Under the pieces are notes generated by a model. The model was given only the letters and a program-made list of their open reading frames with translations. It was not told the DNA's origin and searched no databases. From Trebouxia sp. TZW2008 (Eukaryota; Chlorophyta; Trebouxiophyceae; Trebouxiales; Trebouxiaceae), in contig BDIU01000347.1 of the NCBI GenBank assembly GCA_002118135.1, positions 1 to 64,000 of the forward strand: DNA of 64,000 bases. The letters are read 5' to 3'. Each line of letters opens with the position of its first letter. Position 1 is the first letter of the stretch. The translations under genes were made by a program, and so were the position numbers. Positions 1 to 11,935 of the stretch are shown here, one piece after another.

Positions 1-1800
1 AGGCTGAAAGTAGTGCAGCACACATGACAGCAAAATGCCACAACCTGCACAAGTCTTAAACAGCTTTGCAGATACATTGCAACTCATGTTGCATGTAACA
101 TACAGACATTCAAGCCATCACACGTGCTCAAAAATTCAAAGCAAAGAGCTGCTGTTTGGTGTCAAGGGGAGGTACGTGGCGTTACAGGCATTTGGGGCCG
201 GCGTGCTGCTAAGGACATTCACTACATGAGGAAGTCACGTGTCACCACAGTGTGACATCTGTTCCACAAGGTACCTGCTGGTATCCAATTGATTGGCATC
301 AAGAAGGGGTGCTTGACAGTACAAGCACTTAGGAGCGGCGTGCTGCTGACAGGTGAGGTCTGTGTGATATGGTGCTGCAAAGCACTGCCCACAAAAGTCA
401 TGCTTGCATGCAGCACACCTAAACCTGCAGCACGGCCAGGTGGTTCAGAAGCGGTTCAGTTGTGCAGGCCTGCATGGATCAAATGCTATGTGGGCCTGGT
501 CATGTATCATCAGCACAGATATGTGATGCATCCTTCAAGTTGCAGGACACAAGAGGCGCATGATGTGATATCAAGTTTCTGAGGACAAGCAACACATGTT
601 GCAAAGTTCTAGCGCCCATTGGCGATACAAGGTAAGCTGTACAGGAGGGCACGCTTTGCAGAGTAAATGTACTGCAGTTGACAGCATCAGAAATGACCTG
701 TGATTGGCTTCATGCGCTGCTACTGACTGATGTAAAACTTGATCATCTGCTTGAGCTCCTCCTGCGATCATCAAAATGCATGCTTATCTGTATCTCAAGA
801 GGTCTTTCATGCTGGGGCAAAGGTGAAAGCACTTGGCCATGAGGTGTGGGCTGATGGCATCGAGGCACAATCTGAGGCATACTCCAATGAAATGCATTGC
901 ACATTGCCAGGAAAAGGATTGCCTGCCTTTCAGCAACAGAACACTCTATGTGGTCTGGTGTGCTGCATTTGACAATGCTGCAAGTGATGATGATGCATTT
1001 GCCAATGCAGCATTTACAGACATGGCTGCTGACGCTGCAAAACCTATGTTGCTTGCAAAAATGTTCGACACGAGCTTTCACAGCCGCATAATATACACCT
1101 TCCAGTTTGACATGCAACAACCTCGCATCATTGTTCATGGCAATCATTGCGGCGGCTACTGAAGGGCAGCAAAGGGCAATGTATAATGCGCTCATCACAT
1201 GGGTTAAGGGCAGGCGGCAAGCGTCCAATCAGGGCTGTATAATGAGGGCAGCTAATCAGGCATGCAGGGGCATCTCACTACCATCTCACACCCATTGTAT
1301 CCTGTTACTGCTGGACGCTGAATGGCAATGCAAATGCGCTCACCAGATGATTGAAGGGCAGGCGGCAAGCGTTCAATGAGGGCTGTACAGTGAGGGCAGC
1401 TGATGAGCCCCATGTTCTGGATGCAATGTTCGCTTGCTGCTTTGCAGTATGCCGCATAACCAGACCTGTCCAGATCCTGCAGGACGTACAGTGCGAATGT
1501 AGCTATGACTGCAGAGTGAGAAGGCGAGTATGTAGCGTATAGACATAACACACAGCTGAGCACGTAGCGTACAGCATCTACAAAGTTACAGCTGAGTACA
1601 TAGCACGCAGAAGGTTTGTAGCACACAGCTGTCAGCTTGCAGGCACACTAGAAAAACGTGTGCGCTGCTATGATCGTTCTGTATCTGAACAGGTCAAGCA
1701 ATTGCATGTCATTGCTTGAATGCCTGACATGTATTCTATCTTGCTCAAGGACGAAGCCAGCGGCGTTGACCATGCAGAGCATTTGATTTTGATGTGACAT
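1..1800. other. Left edge, no convincing gene
   Basis: Only short open frames are present and none has recognisable family sequence. Two weak hints of exons exist on the plus strand. One is a segment near 310-350 ending CAG|GTGAGG whose translation contains SGVLLTG, with a similar stretch (GAGVLL) near 190-215. The other is an open stretch near 820-910. They could be 3' exons of a gene starting left of the window, but I cannot join them. Confidence 0.3.
1184..1406. repeat. Two-copy direct repeat (~75 bp, ~148 bp apart)
   Basis: Positions 1184-1258 and 1331-1406 share the run ATGCGCTCA, then AAGGGCAGGCGGCAAGCGT, then AGGGCTGTA and GAGGGCAGCT. The copies differ at scattered bases, so the duplication is not very recent. 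No coding potential is evident. Confidence 0.75.
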
Positions 1801-1806
1801 CAGGAA

Positions 1807-2442
1807 GTGAGGATACTTCCAGACAGAGATCGACAACGCACTTGGAGCAAACTTGGGGACATCGCGGACTCACAGGACTCTGCAGGACACTTGCAGCCGT
1901 CGCCTATGCCAGGCAGAGCCCTGCCAAGCTCCAGACAGCTGATCCCACCTGCGAGGCTTTCACCTGTGTGCAGAGTAGTAGATGCAGACAGATGACGACG
2001 TCTGCGCTGGATGCGGTGCGAGCAGCATTACTCTGACAAGCAATCACCACCTGTGGTCGGCAGGTTTGCCGCTTGCCTTTGCCAAAAGTTGCTAGCACAG
2101 CGTTGCATGCAGCATCTACACACGAGGCACGAACAGCTGCTATCGGGGCCCAGCCAGTCCAACGATTGCTGAACATGACAGCAAGCACACGCAAAAGTTC
2201 CATCAGCGTTCATGGCAGAAACTCCCCGTTTGCCGTGTTTGCAACGACAACAGATGTCACCGCTGCACGATACTGTCGTGGACACGCCGGTCACAGACAG
2301 GCGCACCGCAATATCGCAACAACATGCAAGTCAAGAACTGGACTTGCCCTATCGCTGCATGACACATATTGCAAGAGTCTTGGCAACAAAATCTTGGAAG
2401 TCGCTCAAGCTTCTGAAGGAAGGTCAAGAAGAAGTTGAGTGA
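1807..2442 (+). CDS. Possible terminal exons of an unknown gene
   Basis: Two open segments lie in the same forward frame, 1807-1995 and 2212-2442. Their translations are hydrophilic and rich in Ser, Pro and Gln, and the second ends ...KLLKEGQEEVE before a TGA stop. They look more protein-like than the shadow frames around them and could be separated by an intron. No domain is recognisable and no start is assigned. Treat as a weak prediction. Confidence 0.22.
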
Positions 2443-2950
2443 ACGTAAAACCGGAGCTTTGACGCAGCGCGTGTTCAGGAAGCGTTCGTCTTCTTGACTT
2501 TCGTTTTGTATTGACCCCTTGACCTATCGAGCATCAGCTGCATACCGGCGAGAGGTCTGTTGAGGGTTGAGCGCATCATTGTTTGTCAGTGCATTGCAGC
2601 GTTTGACCGCTGCGCACATAGATTACAGCCGCATCCGGCCTGTGCTTTTGCTCCTCGTACTCCAGCAATCCCTTGATAGGGCAGCTGCAGTGCGTCAGGC
2701 TCAGTGACGACTGACCGCCTGAGCTGAGCTGATAGGACCTCTGTGCAAGTGCAGCAGAGCGGACTTTGCAGCTTGTTTTGCTGCAAGTTTGTTAGCTGCA
2801 GACGCCGACGTAGATCAGTTGCGACAGGTGATAGCAGAGTTGACAATGCTATTTTGCTGGTCCAATCAGTGCAATCGACCTTGCATTGCAACGGCGTATC
2901 TGCATGCAGACAAACGCACTGAGAGGAGTGTCTCGAGATTAAAGCGTGTG

Positions 2951-2971
2951 CTGCTGCTGCTGCTGCTGCTG
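2951..2971 (+). repeat. (CTG)7 microsatellite
   Basis: Seven CTG triplets end two bases before the ATG of the ARM-repeat gene at 2974, so the tract sits in the presumed 5' UTR of that gene. Confidence 0.9.
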
Positions 2972-2973
2972 TC

Positions 2974-5900
2974 ATGGCAGATGTGCAAGTCGTCAAGCAG
3001 CTCATAGACAGACTCAGAACAGAGGAAGCTGCAGCACAGGAAGCTACAGCTGAACAAATCAAGTACGTGTTACACATCACCAGCGCAATGCCCCACACTG
3101 CAGCATTATTCAACCGGCTTCTGTTGCATCTGCAGGGATTTGGCACAAAACAGCTTGGAGTATTGTACAGCATTTGGCCAAAATGGTGCTGTTGAGCCTC
3201 TTGTGGGGTTGCTGGATGACATCAACAAGCCAGTCACTGTCATGGCCGCACAAGCCCTGGGGTACTTGAGTGCTTCAGAGCCCTGCTGTACTCAAATCAG
3301 GTATCTTGAACTGCACATTCCTGAACTTGTCAGCCTTGCTTTCTATCTAGCTTTGCAGTACTAGCGCATGCATGCTTTTCAGAAGTTGCAGTCATGGCGC
3401 ATGCATACTCTACAAATGCTTGGTCAAGTTACGATCCTGCTGCTGAAAAGTTGACAGCGGACCTGTATTTTCCACTTACCACCCCCACCATGTCAAGGAA
3501 GCCATCAGGGGCATTGCCACATGTGCAATGAGACCAGAGTTGTGCCTACATTGTGACTTACTTCCCTTGCCCACATGACCTTTGTAATCAACATACAACA
3601 ATTTCTAGTTTGTTACCAACTCTCATTGCTCACACAACATGTGCAAATGCGCCACAATGATAAAACATCGCCTGCTGTGCTTGCACAGCGTCCTCAAAGC
3701 TGTGTGCGATTGCAGGGAAGCAAAAGCAGTAGCAAGTCTGGTGGCTCAATGACAGCCAGTCACTGCTTGTCCTGCTTACACATGCATAGCTGCTTCAAGA
3801 CTTTGTTTGATTGCAGGCAAGCAGGAGGAGTAGCTCATCTGGGGGCACAATGGACTCTGAGTTGTGACCTGCCCTGCTTACACATGCATAGCTGCTTCAA
3901 GGCTTTGTTCCTTTGCAGGCAAGCAGGAGGAGTAGCTCATCTGGGGCCACAAGAAACTCTGAGTTGCCACCTGTTCTGCTTACACATGCATAGCTGCTCT
4001 CAGACCAACTGCAGTTACGCCGCAATGGTACCTTGTTGCTACCTACTCTGTGTACAAATGCATAGCTGCTGCAAGGATATGTGTGTTTGCAGGGAAGCAG
4101 GGGCAGTTGCAAGTCTGGTCGCATTGCTGCAGTCAGGCCAGGAACTCCCATCAGGTCTTCTCAAGGCTGTGCTCAAGGTGAGACAAGCAGACAAAGATTG
4201 CCCATTTTGTTTTCCTGATTCTGCTTTGTCCTGGCAGCACCACTGCAGATACAAAATCACGTATCTTCATTATAGCGTTGACCATGATGCCTTGACGCAT
4301 TGTTGCATTCTGCCAATGTACACTGAGTGTGCTATTACATTGGCAGCCATCTGGCCTGATGCTTGAGCCAACTCACCATCTGCAGAATAATGCATGATCA
4401 ACAGTCAAATGTGATGAAGCAAGCTGGCCTGGAAGACAACGCTTGCACTCTATATGCCTTGCGCTTGTGCCATGACATGTAACAGCTATCACTTGAGCCA
4501 GTATCAGGCCTATCATGACCACCTGTGCTGTGATCATGATCTTTGCTATTACACTTATTTATCTCCACTAGGAGCAGATTGTCACCATCTCTAGATCTGG
4601 TTTGCAGGTGCTGCTGGGCTTGACTCAAGAACAGGGCAGCTGTGATGCAGTGCAGCAGGCTGGCGGCATCCCACGCATCATCAAACTGCTAGAGTATGCC
4701 AAAGACAAACAGGTGAGCCAGCATTTTCTGCATGGCCACATACATTGGGGTTGATGTTTGCATAATGCCACTTGTGCAGCAATGCCTTGAGAAGTTTCTG
4801 TGTGAAGAGTGCTGTTGTTGAGCCCTTTTTGTATGGCTGAGCCTGCTTCAGCGCAGTGTTTGTTGTATCTTGTACAAAGGATTCTCTGCACTTTGTAGCT
4901 GTGGTACATCAAATCCCACACTGCACTGTTATTACAGTTGTATCGCCTCACAATGAGGTTTCTTGTGACAACACATGTCATGTTCATAGGGTTAGGACGT
5001 CAGCATGGGTGAGACTGACAGGGGATGCTTGTCATCACAATTGTATGCCATCATTGCTGTTGGGTTGTTCTGTGGCTGTGCTGCAACCCTCTGCGGTACA
5101 GGGGCCTGTCCTGATAGCAAACTCTATTCACAGCTTGAGACTTTCAACCCACACAGTCTCACATAGATAGGTGATGCTGGGGACTGGCATGTGCAGACAT
5201 TTGGTGCAGTGTCTGCATGTTGTCTTGTTTGATGCAGGCAACTGAAGTACAACAAAGCGCAGCGCTGCTATTAGGCAGGCTGGCATTGTTCAACAGCTGC
5301 AAAGATGCAATCCGGGGTCAATTTGGCATTGTGACATTACTGAAGATGCTGGAGCGGCCAGGGCTGCCTAGAAGCTCCAAGGAAGTTGTGGTGCGCACGC
5401 TGTCAATCCTGGCAGTTGACAATGAAGTCAACCAAGACCACATGCGGTATGCCTTTCCATCACCTGCAAATGGAATTGCAGTCAGGCCCTTTTTTGCATA
5501 TTTTGGCGCTTAGGTCTCAGGCATCAGTTTGAGCTTGAAGAAACAACAGTTTCTACAAGAGTGTGTAAAGTAAATCCCCTTTGTAAGGACACTTGATGTA
5601 AGGTCAAAGCAATTGGGAGTCAATCAGTACATTCTGACTGCAGAGGTCCCTCCAAGTATGAACAATCTGATGTAAGGACGACTTTCTTGGTAACCAAAGC
5701 AGTCGTTACTAAGAGAACTCAACGTACACACATCTGCACTAGAGTCATGCATGACTATCGTTCAAGCTGATGCAATGCTAGCTGCCCGCAAATGCAGGGA
5801 GCAGTCCTGGTGATGCTGCTGGACACTATATGCTTTGATGGTGGCTGTGGCTGTGCCATGTATACATCACAGCCAAGCTATGATGCTACACTATATGTGT

Positions 5901-8900
5901 GAGCAAGGCAGCTAAAGCTATGCGTGTGTAAGAAGCCAAGCTGATGCAGCTCGAACTGTACCCATATGTAGGGAGCAGTATGCAATCCCAGTCCTGGTGA
6001 AGCTGCTGGAAGCTATGCCATTTGATGGCGTCACAGCTGCAGCAGCAGATGCCCTTAGGGCTCTTGCACTCAACAATGACGGCAACAAGACAGCCATCAG
6101 GGAAGCCTGGGCAGTTCCCTTGCTAGTCAAGCTACTAAGCTCTGAGGTATATGCACTGTCGTTTCTTAATTGGAGTAAACCGTTGTGATGCATACTTCTT
6201 CTTTCCTGATCAAGGGACAATTGAGAATGCATGATGGAGAATGCATAATGAGCAATGAGCAATGAGCAATGAGCAATGAGCAATGAGCAATGAGGGCAAC
6301 AGAACAGCCAGGGAAGCCTAGGCCATTATACCCCTGGTCAGAACACTATGCTGTGAGGTGACACCACCAAAACATTGAGATTTACCATGCTCCTCATGGT
6401 TTTGCAAACTGTGAGTCACAGTCATTGCAGAGTTGAAGACACACCGCGCGGTCCTGTCAGACATCAAGACCATAGCTGAGCTGCCTCCATACAAGCAAAT
6501 GTTTGTCATGCATTTGCTTTGTTGGGCAATTTCCTTGCTGGGCAGTACCCTTGCTGGTCAAGCTGCTGTTTTCTGAGGTCACTGCACCCAACCTCTGAGG
6601 TCAGGAATGAACATGACAGCAACCTTTCATATTGTTCATGCAGTTGTAAATGTTTTGGGCAGCAGACAGGAGAGGCTCTAGTCACTGCAGTCAACCACCA
6701 TGGAGTTGCCTGCCTGCAGATGGAGGCTTTAGTGATTGAGAAGGCAGTGCACTGCCTCAAGGTCCTGACCACTGGCAGTAGGCATTGAAGGGGTGCTGGA
6801 CTGCTTGCAGCTTCTGACCACCATGACTCCATTTAGCGGCAAGGCAGTCATCAATTGGCTGTCACACAGAAGTGACTGCCATGCAGATTGAAGCGTCAGT
6901 CATTGAGAAGGCGGTGGATTGCCTCAATGTCTTGAACACAGCCAATTATTCCGTGCGATGCAAAGGCCACTCATCACTACTTTGATTAGACACTGAAATG
7001 GTTCAGATGCAGGTTGAAGCGTCAGTCAGTGAGAAGGCCGTGGATTGCCTCAAGATGTTGATCACAGCTTATGAGGCCAACAAGGTGGCTCTGCACCAGA
7101 CAATGCAGTTGCGTTCCTTCAGGTTGACACGTCACCCATCAATAAGCTCCTGCATTGAACATCAAGGGGTCACTTATATGCAGGTTGAAGCTTCAGTGAT
7201 TGAGAAGGCAGTTGACTGTCTCAAGATTCTGGCCACAGCTAAGCATTGCCTTGATAAACAACCACAGCTGACAAGTCTGTTGAGATCTACATTGTGCTGG
7301 CACGCAGGTTGAAGCTTCAGTGATTGAGAAGGCAGTCGACTGTCTCAAGATCCTGACCACAGCTAATGAGGCCAACAAGGTGGCTCTGCTGACCAGCGCC
7401 TCTGGGCTGCCCTGCCTCGTGCGCCTCATGGAAACATCTACTGACCAGGTACCCATCTCATCAAACTGTTTTTGTTCAAAAAATAACTCAGTGAGGACAC
7501 AGCCTGCAGTGTCTTCCTCTCTCCAGACCTTTGCATGTGACACACAAAGTTCTGCAGGTCAAAGCCTCAACAAAGCAGCGCTTCCAGGCTGCCGTGCCTC
7601 ATACGCCTCATGGAAACATCCACCAACCAGATGCATTTTACCAAATCTCTTGAGCAAGACTCACAAAACCTGCAGACGGTTGCCTCGTCAGACCATAGTT
7701 GTCCTGTTTTACCGCAGTCCCTGCTCTGTGCGCCTTGTGAAAACCTCAACCGACCAGGTAGCTTCACCTCGCAATGTGACCTTGCTGTATGTGGCCTACA
7801 AAATCTGCTGAAGGCAATCATACCAGCTGGAAGGGCCTCTTTGAACATGTCACACAGAATCCTGAAAAAGCCATGCTGTATAACTGCCTTGCGCGCCGCA
7901 TGGAAATTTCTGTCGACCAGGTATGACCCACCCAGTGTGACTGACAAACCATGCAATGCACCACTTCGTTTTGGTGATTGATGCATCCTCCTTATGTAAT
8001 CTTGCCTGACCAGATTGATTCGCCGTCTGTACAAGTAAACGTTTGTACTTGACTCACAACACTGTGCTGTCTGTGCAGTTGGTGATAGAGCGAGCAGCAG
8101 CAGTAATCGGCAACCTGTCAACCACAGACCATTTCTTCTCAGCAATCAGAGAGGCAGGTGCCATTCAGCGCTTGGTGCGGCTGCTAGACTTTGGACCCAC
8201 TTCACGGACCACTGAAATTGCTGCTAAGACTCTAGCAAACCTTGCTAGTGAGAGCAGCAACAGGAAGGGGATACGGCTAGCTGGTGGAGTGCCACCGCTC
8301 ATGAGGCTGCTTATGGACAAGCCCAGTGAACAGGTTTGCCTCTTGCTTGTTCTCCCCTCTTCAGTCAATGTGAACCTCAATGCTTATGTCTTTTGTGAAT
8401 CAAGAGAAGGAATCAGCCAGCTGGTGGTATGCCTCTGCTCAGGCTGCTTATCGTCGAAAGCCAAGTGAACAGCTGATGACCCTGTCAGGGAGTCTGGCAC
8501 CATTTGCGCACCACAATTTGACCCCTCAGTGGTTCTTGTTCTCCAGTCTCGACAGTGTTGATGCTGATACTGGAAATGTTCATATCGATGGATTGTTGCA
8601 TGGTTGCTGCAGGTCATGCTTGCTAATGACGAAGCTCTCACTGACGTGTTCTTAGCATTTGATTGAACTTCTGTTCCTTGATTGCTGCTGATCAAAGTTT
8701 ATGTGCTTCAGGCCCCAAGGCAGCCAAAGCTCCAGTAGTCTCTGAGAGCAGTATTTGAAGATGGCTTGCTTATTCTCCAGGTCATGATTGCTGTTGATGA
8801 AGCGCTCAGGCGATTAGAGATCTCTGCCCAAGAGCGCAACGCAATCTTGGACGCTTTCCGGTACGCAGACGCTCGCAACGCAGCTGCTCTGGCGGCTGCC

Positions 8901-10571
8901 ATCCAGGCAGCTCAGCAGGAAGCTGCGCAGCAGGCCCAGGAAGCTGCAACTGCGCAACAACAGCAAATTGTACCACTGCCCACTAGCAAACCTTTGACAA
9001 GGTACGATTGTGTGACAACGAAAGCAGTCTTCCTGTGCCTGATGCGTTGCTATCTGAACCTGTCAGGTGCTTAGCCATCCAGCAGCCTCTTTGAGAGCAA
9101 TCATATACACAAAGCAAGTACAAGAGGCAAAAGCTCTGTGGCGGAGGCTGTGCAGCTGCTTTTGGTCAGTAAACCTGAATGATATGATTAAAATCAGATG
9201 CTGACTGCAAATGTCAGTGTTGCAGGTACAGCGTGGCAGAAACTGTGCAGCTGCTATCTGAAATTGGCCTTCGAGACAGCAGCCCCTTTGAGAGCAATGG
9301 CATAACTGGAGGCGACCTGCTAGACCTTGAAGAAGAGGAACTCAGAGAGGACCTGCACCTGTCACATCTTCAGGTTGACCGTTGATGAAATCCTGCAGCG
9401 TGACTGAAATGTTGAAAGCAGAAGGCTAGCATTGCAAACATCCTCCATTGCACATGTCACAACTGCAGATTGATTGTGTTCCACCCATGCAATCCAGACA
9501 TTAGCATGCATGTTGCATAAAAGTGTTTTGATGCATCATGCTGCCATTGTATAATTCTGCGCCAGCGTCCCATTGCTCTTGTCACACCTTATTGAGCTTG
9601 CTTTGCATCCCGCAGCATGCATACAGAACTTATTACACAAGATTAGCATTGCTTCAGTGGGCTGTATCTATGATGTTGCTTTTGGATCTGTGCATCTTTG
9701 CTTGCGCCAGACTTTTGTTCATTTGAACAAGGCCAAGTCATGTCGCATGATTGCTGCTCATGCTTTTGTAACCGCCACCTAGAGTGATTCATCTGCCTTC
9801 ACTAGAAACAGATGCCATGCTAGGGACTCCACCTTCATGCGATGTAGGCAAAGAAGGTGCGAAGAGTACAGAGTGCCTTTGAGCTGTTCAACCGTATGAT
9901 GCAAACACCGGGCAAGTCAGAGCTCACACTCACAGAGCTACGGGTGAGCCAACAAGCATTGCGTCATGATCAACACGGATCGCGATGGCATGTGCTGTGT
10001 TCATGCAGCAGTTGCGATCTGCATGTAGCATTCATGTCGTGCAAATGCCATCATATTGCAGTCAATGCCCATGCTTTCCTCATCTTGGTGTGTAATTTGA
10101 CGCCCAATTCACAGCATGTGAAACAAAAAGAATTGTTGTTACTTGTCTTGACCCTTGCCAGTAGCTCAGTTACACGCATGCCAGGATGCCATGACAACCT
10201 GCTGCTTGATTGGAACCATTTCTGGATTTATGAGTGTCTTTTCTGTGTGAGGGCCATGCTAAATCTTAAAGGACATGTGATTGATCAGTTGAGATGCATT
10301 GCAGAACTTCCTTTCATCATCTGGGCGAGGAGAAGCTGACATAGCAGCCATTGTCAATGGGTTCAAGCAGGGGTTACAGAAACAGACGGTGGCCACCCTC
10401 AACTTTGCTGAGTTTGTACAATGTTATCAGTGGCTGCTCAAAACATTGCACCTGATGGATCAAGCACAAGAGCCTTTTGAGCTGCCACGCGCCAATAGCA
10501 TGCGTGGACTGAGCACCTCATCATCAATAAGCGACGTCACACCACAGAAATTGCCCCAAAATGGCATATAG
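2974..10571 (+). CDS. Armadillo-repeat protein with SAM and EF-hand-like domains
   Basis: Twelve exons join in phase to 651 residues: 2974-3062, 3136-3300, 4093-4177, 4608-4712, 5238-5446, 5972-6146, 7308-7448, 8079-8333, 8781-9001, 9226-9373, 9848-9943, 10305-10571. The first ATG follows a CTG tract. Residues ~1-410 are armadillo-type helical repeats (GAVEPLVGLL, AIPVLVKLLEA, GAIQRLVRLLD, GVPPLMRLLM). Residues ~410-480 form an Ala/Gln-rich helix. Exons 10-11 encode a SAM domain (AETVQLLSEIGL, then GGDLLDLEEEELREDL). The C terminus looks like a degenerate EF-hand pair (LTLTELR, TLNFAEFVQCYQWLL) without clear calcium loops. ARM and SAM both mediate protein contacts, so a scaffold role is inferred. 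SARM1 also combines ARM and SAM, but no TIR is seen here. AATAAA occurs at 10592. Many introns hold partial copies of neighbouring exons, listed separately. Confidence 0.85.
3690..4092 (+). repeat. Tandem partial copies of ARM exon 3 (acceptor + 5' part)
   Basis: Before the intact exon at 4093 come three fragments starting after TGCAG at 3716, 3817 and 3919. Each resembles the start of exon 3 (residues EAGAVASLVA), then decays. The spacer motif CATGCATAGCTGCTTCAAG recurs between the fragments and, altered, before the real exon, so intron plus exon start were duplicated together. Confidence 0.85.
5566..5720 (+). repeat. Dispersed repeat B, copy 1
   Basis: This intron segment contains TAAGGACACTT, later GATGTAAGGA and CTTGGTAACC followed by a GTTA..AAGAGA end. 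The same landmarks in the same order and similar spacing recur at 56845-56998 inside the FAD oxidoreductase gene. No coding potential is seen. A short non-autonomous transposon is one explanation. Confidence 0.6.
5790..6560 (+). repeat. Partial copies of ARM exon 6 on both sides of the exon
   Basis: Upstream, 5796-5845 repeats the acceptor and 5' part of exon 6 (GGGAGCAGTCCTGGTGATGC, compare the exon start at 5972). Downstream, ~6290-6358 and ~6530-6582 repeat its 3' part (GGCAACAGAACAGCCAGGGA; CTGGTCAAGCTGCT then CTGAGGT). A heptamer repeat related to AATGAGC runs through 6247-6293 next to the first downstream copy. Confidence 0.75.
6716..7925 (+). repeat. Nine-member partial-copy array around ARM exon 7
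   Basis: Four fragments upstream start after CAG at 6720, 6887, 7013 and 7184 and repeat the exon's 5' half (EASVIEKAVDCLK with changes). The intact exon is 7308-7448. Three fragments downstream, ~7590-7630, ~7715-7758 and ~7880-7925, repeat its 3' end and donor (CLVRLMETSTDQ with changes). The third upstream copy (7013) also reads through EANKVAL, the others less. Only the central exon joins in phase to both neighbours. Confidence 0.85.
8415..8475 (+). repeat. Partial copy of ARM exon 8 end
   Basis: GCTGGTGGTATGCCTCTGCT followed by CAGGCTGCTTAT and AGCCAAGTGAACAG mirrors the last 50 or so bases of exon 8 (8281-8333). It lies downstream and frameshifts, consistent with a decayed copy carrying the exon's 3' end. 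Confidence 0.75.
9065..9170 (+). repeat. Partial copy of the SAM exon
   Basis: The segment holds CAGCCTCTTTGAGAGCAAT and, after it, GGCTGTGCAGCTGCTT, both matching pieces of exon 10 (9226-9373). It lies upstream of that exon and has no continuous frame. Confidence 0.65.
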
Positions 10572-10597
10572 GTTGTGCAAAACGTTAATCAAATAAA

Positions 10598-11935
10598 GCT
10601 CAGTGTGACAATTGCTGTGTCGGCGTGGGAGTTTAGTGAATTCGTGAGTGACCACATCCGTGAGATCTGATGCACAAGTAATGTTAGATAATTGCCGATG
10701 CAGTGTGGATTGTTGATGGTCATACAGCACTGTTCTATGTAGCTATTTCTGGCAGCTGCCGGCAAATCCAGCTAAGAAGTACTTATTTTCCTTGCATGAT
10801 CAAGATTAGCAAGCATGTGACATGTCTGACGGTGTGCAGCAGTCACTTGATGATGACTCGCCAACATCACAGACTCAGTCACTGTTACTGTCTGCACACG
10901 GCACAGCTTGCGTGCATTCACAGCCAGAGGACCTGACACAGCAAGCTTGAAAAGTTTAATGGTCACTCGATATGCCCCAGACGCAAAGCATACGTATGAT
11001 CACGACTGCGAACACGAACACTGAAAATCACTCATGCATATGTTTCGACTGCACAACTTCTAACACATGCCAACTGGGCGTCAAAACGCTTTTACAAGAG
11101 CTTGCAAAACGTCAGCAATGCTCTTTGCTAAGCTCAAAAACCATAGATCGTTCAGCAAATGAATCATCGCCACGTATCTGGGCGCATGCAGATACAAATT
11201 TAGCAAGGGCAAAAAAAGGCGGCAAAATGGCGCCAAACATGGAGCACACTGTACCAGATCCGGCACACTCTACATATACTTTCATGTGATGGAGTCATGC
11301 ATGTCTGGCCTGCACAACATATGGCATGAAATATCCTCTGCACAAGCTGATAGTAGAGTCCTGCTACGTTTGCAAGGTGCAACATTGCATAGGCCCATTC
11401 TCTTCACGCATGAGCTTACCTGCTTGATGTGATGGCCAGTGACATGATGCAAAATGACAAGGATAAGGCTGTCCGACATTCTGTCTCATGAATCGAACGC
11501 TTTGATCGTGAGACGGCCAAGAATTCCTGAAGAGTTCATTAGGAATCTCAGATTTCAGAAACAGCTGGAACATGGAATGCTATAAGCTTTCTGAGACTGA
11601 ATGACGCCTGATGTTAATGTAGGCTGAGCTGTGGCTGTGCCGTGTTGGCTGTTTAGTTTCTTCTTTTCATGCATATGGCCAGAGGCTCTTGCAATAATCA
11701 CGGCTGGTGCCTTACACATGACATTGACAGTCTGCTGATGGACTTTGGCCAAGCTTCTACATGGTCTCCCAATCAGAATCAGACAGCCCATCAGCCTGCA
11801 CACAATTCAAGAACTTGTATTTATCGTGCATGCACAGAAATCATGGAGGCTTAGTTACTCAGGCTCATCACGACTGCGTACATCATGAGTCAAAGCTTGC
11901 ATCAAGGCCTAAACAGCAAATGCTGCACAATCAAG
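10598..11935. other. Intergenic region between convergent genes
   Basis: This stretch separates the 3' end of the ARM gene from the 3' end of a tentative minus-strand gene. Open frames are short and lack splice-consistent neighbours. I see nothing further in it. Confidence 0.6.

Noticed and set aside
2586..3173. Long minus-strand open frame opposite the ARM gene start
   Set aside because: It is Cys/Ser/Ala-rich, overlaps plus-strand exons 1-2 with conserved ARM sequence, and has no family features.
3690..4092. CRISPR-like regular repeats
   Set aside because: Spacing and sequence derive from duplicated intron plus exon, repeats are degenerate, and the genome is eukaryotic.
3575..4366. 263-codon plus-strand frame with repeated CLHMHSC motifs
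   Set aside because: It arises from reading through the tandem intron/exon-3 fragments in one frame. The real exon 3 uses another frame and joins in phase to its neighbours.
7567..8145. 192-codon minus-strand frame
   Set aside because: It is antisense to ARM exon 7 fragments and exon 8, whose forward translations match ARM repeats. A shadow frame.
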